This document shows, in pieces, positions 9,073 through 19,018 of a stretch of DNA of 64,000 bases; within the stretch, counting starts at the first letter, position 1, and each line of letters begins with the position of its first letter. The notes beneath the pieces were generated by a model that saw nothing but the letters and a program-made list of their open reading frames with translations, searched no databases and was not told the DNA's origin. The DNA is taken from positions 1 through 64,000 of the forward strand of contig JALFBL010000024.1 in assembly GCA_022773395.1 (NCBI GenBank). The letters are read 5' to 3'. Source of the DNA: Prevotella sp. Lineage in GTDB: Bacteria; Bacteroidota; Bacteroidia; Bacteroidales; Bacteroidaceae. A program made the translations under genes and the position numbers.

Positions 9073-10707
9073 TCAACCCTTCTTGCATTTCTTCCATACA
9101 TTTTTAGGAGCATTGTTCTCAGAAAGCAATTTCACATCTCCTCTCCACTGGCCGCTGTAGGTATTTCCAGCATCGTCCTTACAGTTGAAGCTGAACGTGT
9201 AGATGCCGTCATCCTCGGCAATAGTGATTGTACCCTCGCTGAGTGCTCCCAACTCTGTGAACGCTCCCTCTGCCGTACGGGTATCGCAATTGCCATACCA
9301 TGAATATAGCATGTCTCTTTCATAGTTGAAAGCTGCAGGAAAAGCTGTTGACGACGAAGCGTCAAAACTCAGGTTGAAAGTACCGGTAGGTATCTTGTTC
9401 TTGAACGACTTGTCCGACAGGATTTCAAAAGTGACATAGTCGCCTTTCTTCGCATCCACATTGAGTTGGAATCCCCAAGAATTGTACTGCTCATACAGAT
9501 AATTCTTCATGAAGAGAGCCACAGTGATGGCATTCTCAGGAATGTTCAGGGTCACATTCTTTTTGTTCGTGCTATAAGGCCGTGCCGGTTTCGCCACATC
9601 GTTGTCATTTTTATTTTCCAGTTTGAGACTTCCCCAGTAATATGCCTTGAACTCAAGACCTTCTCCATCAATACAGTCAAAGATGATTCTTTCCTTATCA
9701 CCCATGTGTGTAACGATTACTTTCCCCGACTTGATGGTCTTTATCTCGGTTTCTCCGCTTGTATTGTCTTCGATATAGAAGCCGGAGTTGTAGAAGATGC
9801 CCCATACCTCGTTGCTCGACCCTTCTTTGACGAGCATTGGCACATATTGATGGCTTGGAGTCCTTGCCGCAGTTACCTGATAGACACCTTCTGCCAATCG
9901 CGGCGACGCAATGTTGTAGTCGGGCAGTTTAGGCATATAAATACCCATGGTGAGTTTTTTCCCTTTCTTCCATTTTCCATCGGAACCGAACTCGCCTGCA
10001 TAGAGCGTAATGGTGGCATCATCGGCATGCGGATAATACCAGTTGCCGTAATAGGAGCCTTCGCCCTGAGTATATTCCTGTCCCATGTCACCTTTTCCAG
10101 CTTTGGGAAGAACAAAAGCATGCCCGTTGTAAATGATGATGACAGAATATTCGTCTTCGGTAATGGTCAAATCAACGGGCTTTTCAACACCAGTTGCTTT
10201 TACAGGTTTTCCCTCTGCATCAGTGATGGTCATCCATGTCTTTCCACCGTCCGCACTCATTTCCCAGCAACCGTCTGTATTGACACGCAATGTGGGCTTT
10301 GCCCCTTCCACTCCTTCGGCTGCAATCCGGTTTCCGTCCCCATTTCTCATAAAATCACCGTTGATTGTCCAGTAAAGTTTTCCGTCCTCTCCGGTTTTCA
10401 CCCCTATCTCCGGTGCTTTCCCGTCGATACCGTTTTTCACGACAATGGCCGTTCCGTCATTAAACGTAAGAATGTAGGCAGTTCCATCCTTGGTGGGAAC
10501 GCACGACACTACCCTCAAGTTTTGCGCCTGCGCCTCTATCAGTCCTTGAAGTGTCTTGATGTTGTCGTTTGCCTGCCTTACCAGTTCTTCCAGAAGTTGC
10601 AAACGTCTTTCATGGTCTGCCAATTGGTTGTTCACGTCATCCAAATCCGTACATGCACTTGCCAACAGCAAGGGCAGTAACAATAATAATCCAAATATTT
10701 TTTTCAT
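9073..10707 (-). CDS. Lipoprotein with DUF4988-like N-terminal region
   Basis: Lipobox LLASAC, coiled-coil segment (HERRLQLLEELVRQANDNIKTLQGLIEAQAQ), then a TYILTFNDGTAIVVKNGIDGKAPEIGVK pattern seen in Bacteroidetes lipoproteins. Confidence 0.7.
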   Translation of the reverse strand: MKKIFGLLLLLPLLLASACTDLDDVNNQLADHERRLQLLEELVRQANDNIKTLQGLIEAQAQNLRVVSCVPTKDGTAYILTFNDGTAIVVKNGIDGKAPEIGVKTGEDGKLYWTINGDFMRNGDGNRIAAEGVEGAKPTLRVNTDGCWEMSADGGKTWMTITDAEGKPVKATGVEKPVDLTITEDEYSVIIIYNGHAFVLPKAGKGDMGQEYTQGEGSYYGNWYYPHADDATITLYAGEFGSDGKWKKGKKLTMGIYMPKLPDYNIASPRLAEGVYQVTAARTPSHQYVPMLVKEGSSNEVWGIFYNSGFYIEDNTSGETEIKTIKSGKVIVTHMGDKERIIFDCIDGEGLEFKAYYWGSLKLENKNDNDVAKPARPYSTNKKNVTLNIPENAITVALFMKNYLYEQYNSWGFQLNVDAKKGDYVTFEILSDKSFKNKIPTGTFNLSFDASSSTAFPAAFNYERDMLYSWYGNCDTRTAEGAFTELGALSEGTITIAEDDGIYTFSFNCKDDAGNTYSGQWRGDVKLLSENNAPKNVWKKCKKG

Positions 10708-10775
10708 TGCGCTTGTTGAATAAAAGTTTCTTATATGTTATATCTCATTCTTTTCATCGCCATGTGGTCACTTTT

Positions 10776-13616
10776 CTATTTGACCACTTTCTTACCTTTA
10801 TAAATATAGACGCCACGGGTGGGACTCACCACTCTGCGCCCTTGCAGGTCATAATAATATCCACCGGTCTCCGTACCGACTACAGACTCTTCGGCAATCT
10901 GTTCAATTCCACTGATAATATGGTAGAATTTCCCCCAGAATGCGTCAGCCTTGTAAGCCTCAGTTCCCCCGTTCAAGAGAACGATTTCACAGTTTGCAGC
11001 ATCGGTATTGGCAAATGGATCAGCGTGAGCAACAGGAGGATTGGCTGTCTGCGAGTAAATTCGCCTCAAGGACGGAGAACTCAAGGAACAGTCGCCCAAG
11101 CGGGCAAGAGCCTTGGAAAGTTTGACCGACTCCAATGACGTGCTTTCAAAGGCAAAATCGCCTACGCGCGTCACCACCTGAGGAAGACTGTACGCTCCGG
11201 GAAGACCTGCCGGGTAATAAAGAATGGCCGATTCCGATACCAGCAGCCCCGTTACCTTCAAGACTACTTTCGTTATTTGTGTTGGGTCAGTTGTAAGAAA
11301 AGCCACCGACTGCAAATCGCCAGTCCACTTTTTATCGGTCAGCGTTCCCTCCGATGCTGTAAGATGGAACTTGGGAGCAGTAAACTCGATGTTTTTTATT
11401 TTGCAACCATCCGGAACAGAGAATATCAGTTTTCCTCCCTTGTAAGTTCTCAGAGTGACAGTAGAGGCTCCTTTCCACAAGCGAGCCGGCACGCTGCCAT
11501 TCTCGAAAGCAAGGGTGACACCTTCTTGAATGATAGGGGCCTGAATGTTACCCGTATTGTTTTGTCCGGAAAAATTAGACGAAACCGGCAGTCCCCAAGG
11601 ATTGGCGTTGAAGTCGAAAGCAACCTTTCCCTCTATGGAAGATACGTCTTCCAGCCCGTAGGCATCACTACGTGTAAACAGCACTCCGCCTATGCTCTGA
11701 TAAGCCGCATTGCTTTCGTCCACTTCTATGGAACTGATTTGGGCACTATGGCGGAAAGCATCGGGAGCAATTTGTTTGACCCCTGCCGGAATGAAAACTT
11801 TCCGAAGATCGGGACACGAAGCGAATGCTCCAGATGCCACTGCTGCCACTTTGTAAACCTTCTCATCGCGTTCAAATGTCTCGGGCAACACCACTTCACC
11901 CGCATAGGCACTGCCTTTTTTCGCTATCACCGCCCATTCTTTCTCACCCAAATATTCCATTTGAACATTGTCGGTCTCCATCACGTCTCCTATCTGGTAG
12001 GGGACGGGCTTTCCATTGGTCTCCATGAAATTGAACGACACACTGCCGTCCTCATTCTTCACGACCCTATAGAAAGGTGCTTCCAGCTTCCCCTGTCCGT
12101 ACAAAGGCAAAGTCTCCATCTGGTCAACACCATTGCCGAAAAGATTTTCCTGAGAAGCGCCTGAATGCAATCTCGACTGGTCGGCAGTGATGATATGGGC
12201 ACGTTTCCCATTCTGGACGTTGTTCAGCACATTGCGCATCCACTCTACCGGTTCATAGGCAATGTGGCTCACCATCAGTCCTTGTCCAAACACATGGCCT
12301 TCTTTGTCAGTATGGGGATACCATATATCCGGATGGCGGTTTTCAAGAATAAAATATTCTTTTTTGTCTTTCGGATTTCTGATGAGTACTGCCATTTCCT
12401 TGTCCTTCATTTTTGCAGGATAAAGAGTTACCGATTGTGCCCCGTTTATTTCCCGAATGTCAAGCCAACCCAAATAGGAACGTTCATAGGCTGTATACCC
12501 TATTGGGGAACGGCCGTCATTGACGTATGCACCAGCATCCATAATAGACCAATAACTGAATGGGTCGTCTTTGTAATAACTGTAGTCGGTGCAATAGAAA
12601 TCAGGAAGACCCAGCGCATGCCCAAACTCATGGCAGAACACGCCCATGCCCATAAGCGTGCCGTCCTCGAAAAGTTCGTTGCCTACGAAAAAAGAATTGA
12701 AATATATGCCGCTCATTTTTTCATTGATATCTACCTCGCAAGGCCATATCAAATTCTCGTTGGCCGTGGTATGCGGTTCGGTGGCCTCACCTCTTCCGGC
12801 ATAGAGTATGCTCACCAGTTGGACAGCACCCTGCTTGTCTTTGTAAGGGGTGAAATCAACTCCCTCTTTCACGGCAGCCGCTACGGCATCGCGCACAAGT
12901 CCTTCTACATCCGAATCGAAACCATAGGAATTGTTGGCTCCATAGTCTTTGTAACTTTTGTTGAGTGTAACCTTTGCCACCACGTCGAACGATGGTTCGA
13001 ACATTCCTCGGCTTTGGGAAACAAAATAGTCCTTGACAGATCCCACACAGTATTCCTCCTCCCGGTAGCCCTTTTCGTTGTAAAAACGAGTCATTTTTGC
13101 CTGTGTCGTGGTTTCTGCAAACTTGGTATCGCTGAATTCAACCATGATGACCGGAACGGTCAGTTTTCCCAGACTGGACACAGCCCCCTCGGAAGGCGTG
13201 TTGTATTTTCCCAGTCCGTCTTCTGTAGAGGCGACAATTGTTTTGTGGGGAACAGGCAAGGAAGGATTGTGTTGGGCTGCCATCCTTTTCAGTTGTGCCA
13301 AATGCTTCTCTACAGGATGCTCCTCTAAAAATTTCCTTTCCTCCTTGCCGCGATTCTCTGGTTCATGCGCCAGTAAATGCGATGCCATGAGCCGGTCGTT
13401 TTCCATCACTGCATAATAAAAATTGTCTTGTTGGTCTTTTACAACAATTTTTCCGTCTGTCGTGGTAAAGAATGCCACACGGCCGTCACCTTGTGCAAAA
13501 ACAGTGATCGTTGTACCATCTTTTTGCACCACTTGTCTCGCTTTGGGCAAAGGGCGAATCGCAAAAACGCCTACCGAGCAAAGCAGGAAACAGATGCCTA
13601 ATAATAATTTTTTCAT
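10776..13616 (-). CDS. Secreted M6 family metalloprotease with BspA-like LRR_5 repeats and a C-terminal sorting-like motif
   Basis: Signal peptide; HEFGHALGLPDFY zinc motif; FASCPDLRKVFIPAGVKQIAPDAF repeats; C-terminus YYYDLQGRRVVSPTRGVYIYKGKKVVK. Confidence 0.88.
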   Translation of the reverse strand: MKKLLLGICFLLCSVGVFAIRPLPKARQVVQKDGTTITVFAQGDGRVAFFTTTDGKIVVKDQQDNFYYAVMENDRLMASHLLAHEPENRGKEERKFLEEHPVEKHLAQLKRMAAQHNPSLPVPHKTIVASTEDGLGKYNTPSEGAVSSLGKLTVPVIMVEFSDTKFAETTTQAKMTRFYNEKGYREEEYCVGSVKDYFVSQSRGMFEPSFDVVAKVTLNKSYKDYGANNSYGFDSDVEGLVRDAVAAAVKEGVDFTPYKDKQGAVQLVSILYAGRGEATEPHTTANENLIWPCEVDINEKMSGIYFNSFFVGNELFEDGTLMGMGVFCHEFGHALGLPDFYCTDYSYYKDDPFSYWSIMDAGAYVNDGRSPIGYTAYERSYLGWLDIREINGAQSVTLYPAKMKDKEMAVLIRNPKDKKEYFILENRHPDIWYPHTDKEGHVFGQGLMVSHIAYEPVEWMRNVLNNVQNGKRAHIITADQSRLHSGASQENLFGNGVDQMETLPLYGQGKLEAPFYRVVKNEDGSVSFNFMETNGKPVPYQIGDVMETDNVQMEYLGEKEWAVIAKKGSAYAGEVVLPETFERDEKVYKVAAVASGAFASCPDLRKVFIPAGVKQIAPDAFRHSAQISSIEVDESNAAYQSIGGVLFTRSDAYGLEDVSSIEGKVAFDFNANPWGLPVSSNFSGQNNTGNIQAPIIQEGVTLAFENGSVPARLWKGASTVTLRTYKGGKLIFSVPDGCKIKNIEFTAPKFHLTASEGTLTDKKWTGDLQSVAFLTTDPTQITKVVLKVTGLLVSESAILYYPAGLPGAYSLPQVVTRVGDFAFESTSLESVKLSKALARLGDCSLSSPSLRRIYSQTANPPVAHADPFANTDAANCEIVLLNGGTEAYKADAFWGKFYHIISGIEQIAEESVVGTETGGYYYDLQGRRVVSPTRGVYIYKGKKVVK

Positions 13617-13756
13617 TGTACTTTAATTCCGCTACTTTTTGATTTAACAATTAACATAAGTACTTGAGCAGCATTTGATTGCTCAGAATTTTATCATGTA
13701 TTAACATTTCGCGAATCTTCATGTCGCAAAACATAACAGCAAATTCAGCGACTGAC

Positions 13757-13980
13757 ATGGCAAAAATACAAATAAAATCCGAGAAACCCATTCCTTTTGG
13801 AGGAATATTTTCAGTCATGGAGACATCCGGGCAGGCAATCAGCCCTGTGACAGACAGTTGTCTGGGTCTTAGATGCTCTTTGTATGACTGCCAGCACTGT
13901 GAAATTATCGTTCACTGGGACAGTCTGTCTTTGTGGTGGCGGATGCACAGAAGAAGAAAGAAGATGCTAACATTCTGCGG
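13757..13980 (+). pseudogene. N-terminal remnant of an IS1380-family transposase
   Basis: MAKIQIKSEKPIPFGGIFSVMETSGQAISPVTDSCLGLRCSLYDCQHCEIIVHWDSLSLWW resembles the N-terminus of Bacteroidetes IS1380 transposases; an LCGGGCTEEE continuation lies in another frame and soon hits a stop. Confidence 0.7.
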
Positions 13981-14011
13981 ATGCACCGCCCGAATTGTCT
14001 GGAAACCGATT

Positions 14012-15313
14012 TCAGAGACTTTCCGGCAATTGTGAAAGGCGCATGCCATTGCTACCCTTTATCAGTATGTAGAATCCCTGTGGGCAGTCCTCCCGGACGG
14101 CAGCCTTCACTTCTTCCACATCCTTGAATTTTCTAAAGCCACTCTGTGTTTTGCCAAATTCTTCACCAACAAGCCACACCTTGTCAATGTTTGCCTCTTT
14201 GAGCAAATCGGCAACCTGCTGATGCTCCTCGCGACTTGTTGCTCCCAGTTCGCGCATATCGCCTATGATGGCCATCTTGGGAGCAACGGCCATGTTGCGA
14301 AAATTCTTTATCGCTGCTGCCAAACTGGTGGGGTTGGCATTGTATGCATCCACAATCAACTTGTTGTGAGCCGTCACGTCCAACTGCGAACGGTTGTTCT
14401 GGGGAATATAGTGACTTAGGGCGTGGTTGATTTGTTCCTGTGAAATGCCGAAAGTCAAACCAATGCAGGCCGCTGCCAACATATTGTGGATATTATAGTC
14501 GCCAATCAGGCGGGTTTCCACTTCGTTCCACTCGCCAGCCCCGTGCCGCCACTTGAAGGTAAGGAAAGGTGCACAGTCCATAATCCGCCCGTGGGCACAA
14601 AGGTCGTTTCGGTTTGCCAAACCGTATCTGATGAGCTTCAGCCCGTGGGCAATAGACATAAGGTATTCGTTTTCGTTGTGAATGAACACCGTACCGTCTT
14701 TTTTCGTGCGGAGATAGTCATACAGTTCGCCTTTGGTCTTGACAACGCCCTCAAAACTTCCGAACCCCTCTAAATGAGCCTTTCCCACATTGGTAATAAT
14801 ACCGAAATCCGGCTCCACAATATTTGCCAGGATCTTGATCTCTCCAGGATGGTTTGCTCCCATCTCCACCACAGCCATTTCATGTTCAGGTGTAAGACGG
14901 AGCAGTGTCTTGGGCACTCCAATATGGTTGTTGAAGTTGCCCGATGTATAAAGCACATTGTACTTTTCTGCCAAAACGGCAGCAATCAGTTCTTTGGTGG
15001 TCGTTTTCCCGTTTGTACCCGTCACGCCGATGATTTTCGTCCCCAATTGGCGGCGGTGATGGCGTGCCAAGTCCTGCAGTGCTTTCAGACAATCGTCAAC
15101 AAGAATCAGCCTTCCGTCTTCTTCCTTGTCATACTGCTTCTCGTCTATCACTGCGTATGCACACCCCTTTTCAAGAGCCGTTTCCGCATAAGCGTTGCCA
15201 TCAAACGAAGTGCCCTTCAAGGCAAAGAAAATGGAACCGGAAGGACAGTCCCTGCTGTCGGTCGTTACTTGTGGGTGCTCCGTGAAAATGCGGTATAAAT
15301 CTTCTGTCTTCAT
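14012..15313 (-). CDS. murF: UDP-N-acetylmuramoyl-tripeptide--D-alanyl-D-alanine ligase
   Basis: GVTGTNGKTTTKELIAAVL, NFNNHIGVPKTLLRL, AVVEMGANHPGEI, DAYNANPTS, ending LIKGSNGMRLSQLPESL. Confidence 0.95.
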   Translation of the reverse strand: MKTEDLYRIFTEHPQVTTDSRDCPSGSIFFALKGTSFDGNAYAETALEKGCAYAVIDEKQYDKEEDGRLILVDDCLKALQDLARHHRRQLGTKIIGVTGTNGKTTTKELIAAVLAEKYNVLYTSGNFNNHIGVPKTLLRLTPEHEMAVVEMGANHPGEIKILANIVEPDFGIITNVGKAHLEGFGSFEGVVKTKGELYDYLRTKKDGTVFIHNENEYLMSIAHGLKLIRYGLANRNDLCAHGRIMDCAPFLTFKWRHGAGEWNEVETRLIGDYNIHNMLAAACIGLTFGISQEQINHALSHYIPQNNRSQLDVTAHNKLIVDAYNANPTSLAAAIKNFRNMAVAPKMAIIGDMRELGATSREEHQQVADLLKEANIDKVWLVGEEFGKTQSGFRKFKDVEEVKAAVREDCPQGFYILIKGSNGMRLSQLPESL

Positions 15314-15443
15314 CTTACAATTACATATACACCTTGCAAAGATAGTATATTTTCACGAAAATCCGCTTTTTTACAGATATATTTCCCCTTCCCCAGACTG
15401 TTATCTAAGCGTTCGGAATTCGAATTTTCAAAATCTCGGCACA

Positions 15444-16094
15444 CTACAATTGTCCTGCTTCTACCTGGAGCACGATTCGCTCCGTAAGGCGGTCGATTCT
15501 GTTGGGATCGTATTTCTTGGCAAGACTGGCACCAAAGGTCCATGCGAAGGCTTGCCAGATGCCGGCGCGAAAAGGACCGAGAAAGGCCTGGATTAGTTCG
15601 TAGCCGGAACTGTTGCATTCGCGGTAAACCAACTTGATGAGCAATTTGCCCTGAGAATAGCTCAGTTTCTTCATTCTCGGGGTATATTGTTCTTTCAGAC
15701 TTTCTTCCACCTTTTTCATGTGCAGATCGCGTGCTTTCTTGTCGGGCAGCGTCTTCATATAGTCCACCGTTTCAATGATAATCCGGTTGACCTCCTTGGC
15801 AATGGGCAGCACCTTTTTCACATTATACACCAAGCGATTGTAAGCCTCTTCCTGCTTGGCATTCTTGAAAACAGGCTTGGGAAACACATACACCTTGTTC
15901 ATTTCCAGATACTGGATGCTGTCGCCTTCGTGCATCACCTTACTTACCTTCACCATAGGCACGAAAGTAGGATTGTTCATATCTACTTCCAAATCTTCGG
16001 GGTGGATATGGTCAGTGCGGTCGTTTTGGGCAATAGCACCGAGCGAACCCATTAGGCTAAGCACCATGAATATATAGTGTCGCATTTTAATCAT
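15444..16094 (-). CDS. DUF4294 domain-containing protein
   Basis: YNRLVYNVKKVLPIAKEVNRII...KLLIKLVYRECNSSGYELIQAFLGPFRAGIWQAFAWTFGASLAKKYDP. Confidence 0.75.
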   Translation of the reverse strand: MIKMRHYIFMVLSLMGSLGAIAQNDRTDHIHPEDLEVDMNNPTFVPMVKVSKVMHEGDSIQYLEMNKVYVFPKPVFKNAKQEEAYNRLVYNVKKVLPIAKEVNRIIIETVDYMKTLPDKKARDLHMKKVEESLKEQYTPRMKKLSYSQGKLLIKLVYRECNSSGYELIQAFLGPFRAGIWQAFAWTFGASLAKKYDPNRIDRLTERIVLQVEAGQL

Positions 16095-16237
16095 AGCGCA
16101 AAATTACCGATGTTTTTCTAATTAGCCATCAAAAAACATGGATATTTAGCATTAATTATTTACCTTTGCCGACATAATATCCTTACAAAGGATGGACAAG
16201 CAATAAAATAAACTTCATTCTATCACCACCAGACATT

Positions 16238-17083
16238 ATGGAAAACGAAAAGCAAGACCGAAGTGATAAAATCGTTATAGGAATAGACGTAGGAATCAGC
16301 ACCACGAAAATTGTGGGACTGAGACAGGGAGAGATAATTTCACCCATCAGGATCAAGGCCACCGATCCGATTACATCGCTCTATGGAGCATTTGGGAAAT
16401 ATCTGTACGACAACAAGATAAGCCTTTCTGACGTGAAGCAGGTAATGCTCACGGGCGTGGGAAGCGCTTACATCAATAAACCTATCTATGGTCTGCCCAC
16501 CCAAAAGGCGGAAGAATTTTTGGCCGATGGACTGGGAGCGCGTTTTGAAACGAATCTTGACAAGATGATTGTGGTGAGCATGGGCACAGGTACCTCGTTT
16601 GTGAAATGCGACAAAAAGAACATTCAACACATCGGCGGCATCGGCATTGGAGGCGGCACGCTACAGGGGCTTTCCCGTTTGCTGCTCAACACCGACGATA
16701 TCAAACACGTGGCGGCCTTGGCCGAGAAAGGCAATATTGCCAACATCAACCTACAGATAGGCGACATCAGTGCCGTCCCGCTGCCCAACCTCCCCTTGGA
16801 TGCCACAGCATCGCTGTTCGGCAATGTGAAGAGCAATGCCACACAAGAAGACATTGCGGCAGGAGTCATTTGCATGGTGCTGCAAACCATCGGCTCCGCC
16901 ACCATTCTGTCTTCTCTCGGCAGCGATATCAAGGAGTTTGTGATGATTGGCCATCTCAGTTTGCTTCCGGGCTGCAACATCGTGTTCCCTGCCATGGAGA
17001 AACTATTTGGCGTTCGTTTCATCATTCCCAAATACTCTCAATTCTGCACTGCCATCGGTGCGGCTCTTTGTTATCACAATTGA
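16238..17083 (+). CDS. Type II pantothenate kinase-like (ASKHA fold) protein
   Basis: IVIGIDVGISTTKIVGL phosphate-1 motif, VSMGTGTSFV, GGIGIGGGTLQGLSRLL, ending YSQFCTAIGAALCY. Confidence 0.8.
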   Translation: MENEKQDRSDKIVIGIDVGISTTKIVGLRQGEIISPIRIKATDPITSLYGAFGKYLYDNKISLSDVKQVMLTGVGSAYINKPIYGLPTQKAEEFLADGLGARFETNLDKMIVVSMGTGTSFVKCDKKNIQHIGGIGIGGGTLQGLSRLLLNTDDIKHVAALAEKGNIANINLQIGDISAVPLPNLPLDATASLFGNVKSNATQEDIAAGVICMVLQTIGSATILSSLGSDIKEFVMIGHLSLLPGCNIVFPAMEKLFGVRFIIPKYSQFCTAIGAALCYHN

Positions 17084-17106
17084 ACAGGCTGAGGTCTGTT
17101 CAATTG
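17077..17106. terminator. Bidirectional hairpin between convergent genes
   Basis: Perfect 11-bp inverted repeat CAATTGAACAG-N8-CTGTTCAATTG spanning the stop codon at 17081-17083. Confidence 0.6.
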
Positions 17107-17108
17107 CA

Positions 17109-17801
17109 TTAGAAATTAATGCCAAAAGTCAGGTTCAACGCACTGTTCTTGCTGGTGTCAAAGTCATCGTGGCAGACATTTGCCAACCCCAAGTCGTAAG
17201 ACAGGTCAACATAGAACATGTCATAGGCCATTCCACAGCCAAACTTCAATCCACCGTCAAAGCGGCGGAATGAATAGGGAGTGTCCGAGAAGGAATCGTA
17301 GGCTTGCCGCTTGCCGAAATCCTTGATCTTTCCACCCACACCGCAAGCCACATAGCCACCCATATAGGGCTGAATAGAAAACTCTGCTACATCGTAGATG
17401 TATTTGAGCACAAGCGGCATTTCCATATAATTGAGGTTATAGGTAAACTTGGAACCGTCTGCATTTCCTTTCCCGCCTTTCTCATGGTAATAGAGACCTG
17501 TCTCAAAATACAATGGGGAAGTGGTGACAAGGGCAAAGCCAGCAGCAAACCCCACGTTCAGTCCCGTCTGTGTAGTTCCACCGTCAAGATATTTGTCATC
17601 GCTGTTCACTGTGGTAAATGACGGGCCTATTCTGAATCCATAATAAACATCGTTGTAGCGGAATCCGTGGAAACCGCGATGGCGGCCGTTGTCGAACGTT
17701 CTGCTCTTGCTGCTGTAGGAATTGCTACGGAAACGGCTTTGTGCTTGGATGGGCAATGTGGCCAAAATACTGACGACAGCCAAAACAACTAATTTTTTCA
17801 T
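17109..17801 (-). CDS. Outer-membrane beta-barrel (porin family) protein
   Basis: Signal peptide MKKLVVLAVVSILATLPIQAQ; LYFETGLYYHEKGGK, LNYMEMPLVLKYIYD, terminal NLTFGINF. Confidence 0.83.
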   Translation of the reverse strand: MKKLVVLAVVSILATLPIQAQSRFRSNSYSSKSRTFDNGRHRGFHGFRYNDVYYGFRIGPSFTTVNSDDKYLDGGTTQTGLNVGFAAGFALVTTSPLYFETGLYYHEKGGKGNADGSKFTYNLNYMEMPLVLKYIYDVAEFSIQPYMGGYVACGVGGKIKDFGKRQAYDSFSDTPYSFRRFDGGLKFGCGMAYDMFYVDLSYDLGLANVCHDDFDTSKNSALNLTFGINF

Positions 17802-17967
17802 ACCTTATTAAGTTTAATGTTTGTTGCAAAGAAAAGCATTCTCTTTGAGAACACAAAGGGAGTTTTTCCTAAAGTAATGGGGAAAATCCCTATTTTACCT
17901 CTCTTTATATGAATTTTTACATGAAAGGAGCATGCACGGAAAATGCATGGCGGAAATATTCGGTGTT

Positions 17968-18495
17968 TTACAACTGTTTGCGGGCAAACTCCCAGACCAC
18001 GATTCCGGCAGTAACCGACACGTTCAAAGAATGCTTGGTACCAAACTGCGGTATCTCCAGACAGCCATCACTCATATCCACCACATTCTGGTGAACGCCT
18101 TTCACCTCGTTGCCGAAAATCACGGCATATTTTCTTTCACCGTCCAACTGCAAGTCTTGCAGTTTTGTCGATCCTTCCACTTGTTCAATGCTATATACAA
18201 AATAGCCGTCATGGTGCAGGACTTCCACCGCCTCCTGTGCTGTGGCAAAGTATTTCCAGTCCACGCTGTCTTCCGCTCCCAATGCCGTTTTGTGGATTTC
18301 TGCATGAGGCGGCCTTCCCGTGATGCCGCACAGATACACCGCCTCCACGCGGAAAGCATCGCTCGACCGGAACACACTTCCCACATTATACATACTCCTC
18401 ACATCATCAAGCACCACGACAAGGGGCATTTTCCTTGATTCCTTAAACTGCTCCACTGTCATGCGGTGCATCTCTATTGTCCGTAGTTTCCGCAT
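17968..18495 (-). CDS. TrmH/SpoU family RNA methyltransferase
   Basis: LDDVRSMYNVGSVFRSSDAFRVE, VIFGNEVKGVHQNVVDMSD, IPQFGTKHSLNVSVTAGIVVWE. Start chosen at MRKLRTIEMHRM instead of the longer ORF. Confidence 0.88.
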   Translation of the reverse strand: MRKLRTIEMHRMTVEQFKESRKMPLVVVLDDVRSMYNVGSVFRSSDAFRVEAVYLCGITGRPPHAEIHKTALGAEDSVDWKYFATAQEAVEVLHHDGYFVYSIEQVEGSTKLQDLQLDGERKYAVIFGNEVKGVHQNVVDMSDGCLEIPQFGTKHSLNVSVTAGIVVWEFARKQL

Positions 18496-18578
18496 CTTTT
18501 TCCTATTGTTTACCCAGTATTTATACTTTTTTAGAAAGTTTTTCCCTCTTTCAGCACATAGTGTAGTCAACAAAGATT

Positions 18579-19004
18579 CTATGCCTGTTCCTTGGTCTTG
18601 AACGCCAGCGCATACAGTCTGATCTGCTTGATCATCGCCAAGAGACCGTTGCTACGAGTGGGCGAAAGATGCTCTTTCAGACCGATTTCGTCAATGAAAT
18701 AAAGGTCTGCATCCAATATTTCCTGTGGCGTATGGTTGTCCAGAACACGGATGAGCAGTGCCATGATACCCTTTACGATCAGCGCATCGCTCTCTGCCGT
18801 GAGCCGTATTTTTCCATCCACATAGTCAGCCTGCAGCCACACGCGGCTCTGGCAACCGTCAATGAGATTGCTCTCCGTTTTGTATTTCTCGTCCAATGCC
18901 ACCTGTTCGTTGCCCAAATCAATGAGCAACTGATATTTGTCCATCCAGTCAGTGAAATCGGAGAACTCCTCAATCACGCTGTCTTGCATTTCATTAATCG
19001 TCAT
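18579..19004 (-). CDS. SufE family protein
   Basis: YQLLIDLGNEQ, LIDGCQSRVWLQADYVDGKIRLTAESDALIVKGIMALLIRVL, SPTRSNGLLAMIKQIR. Confidence 0.92.
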   Translation of the reverse strand: MTINEMQDSVIEEFSDFTDWMDKYQLLIDLGNEQVALDEKYKTESNLIDGCQSRVWLQADYVDGKIRLTAESDALIVKGIMALLIRVLDNHTPQEILDADLYFIDEIGLKEHLSPTRSNGLLAMIKQIRLYALAFKTKEQA

Positions 19005-19018
19005 ACACTGAATTGTTG

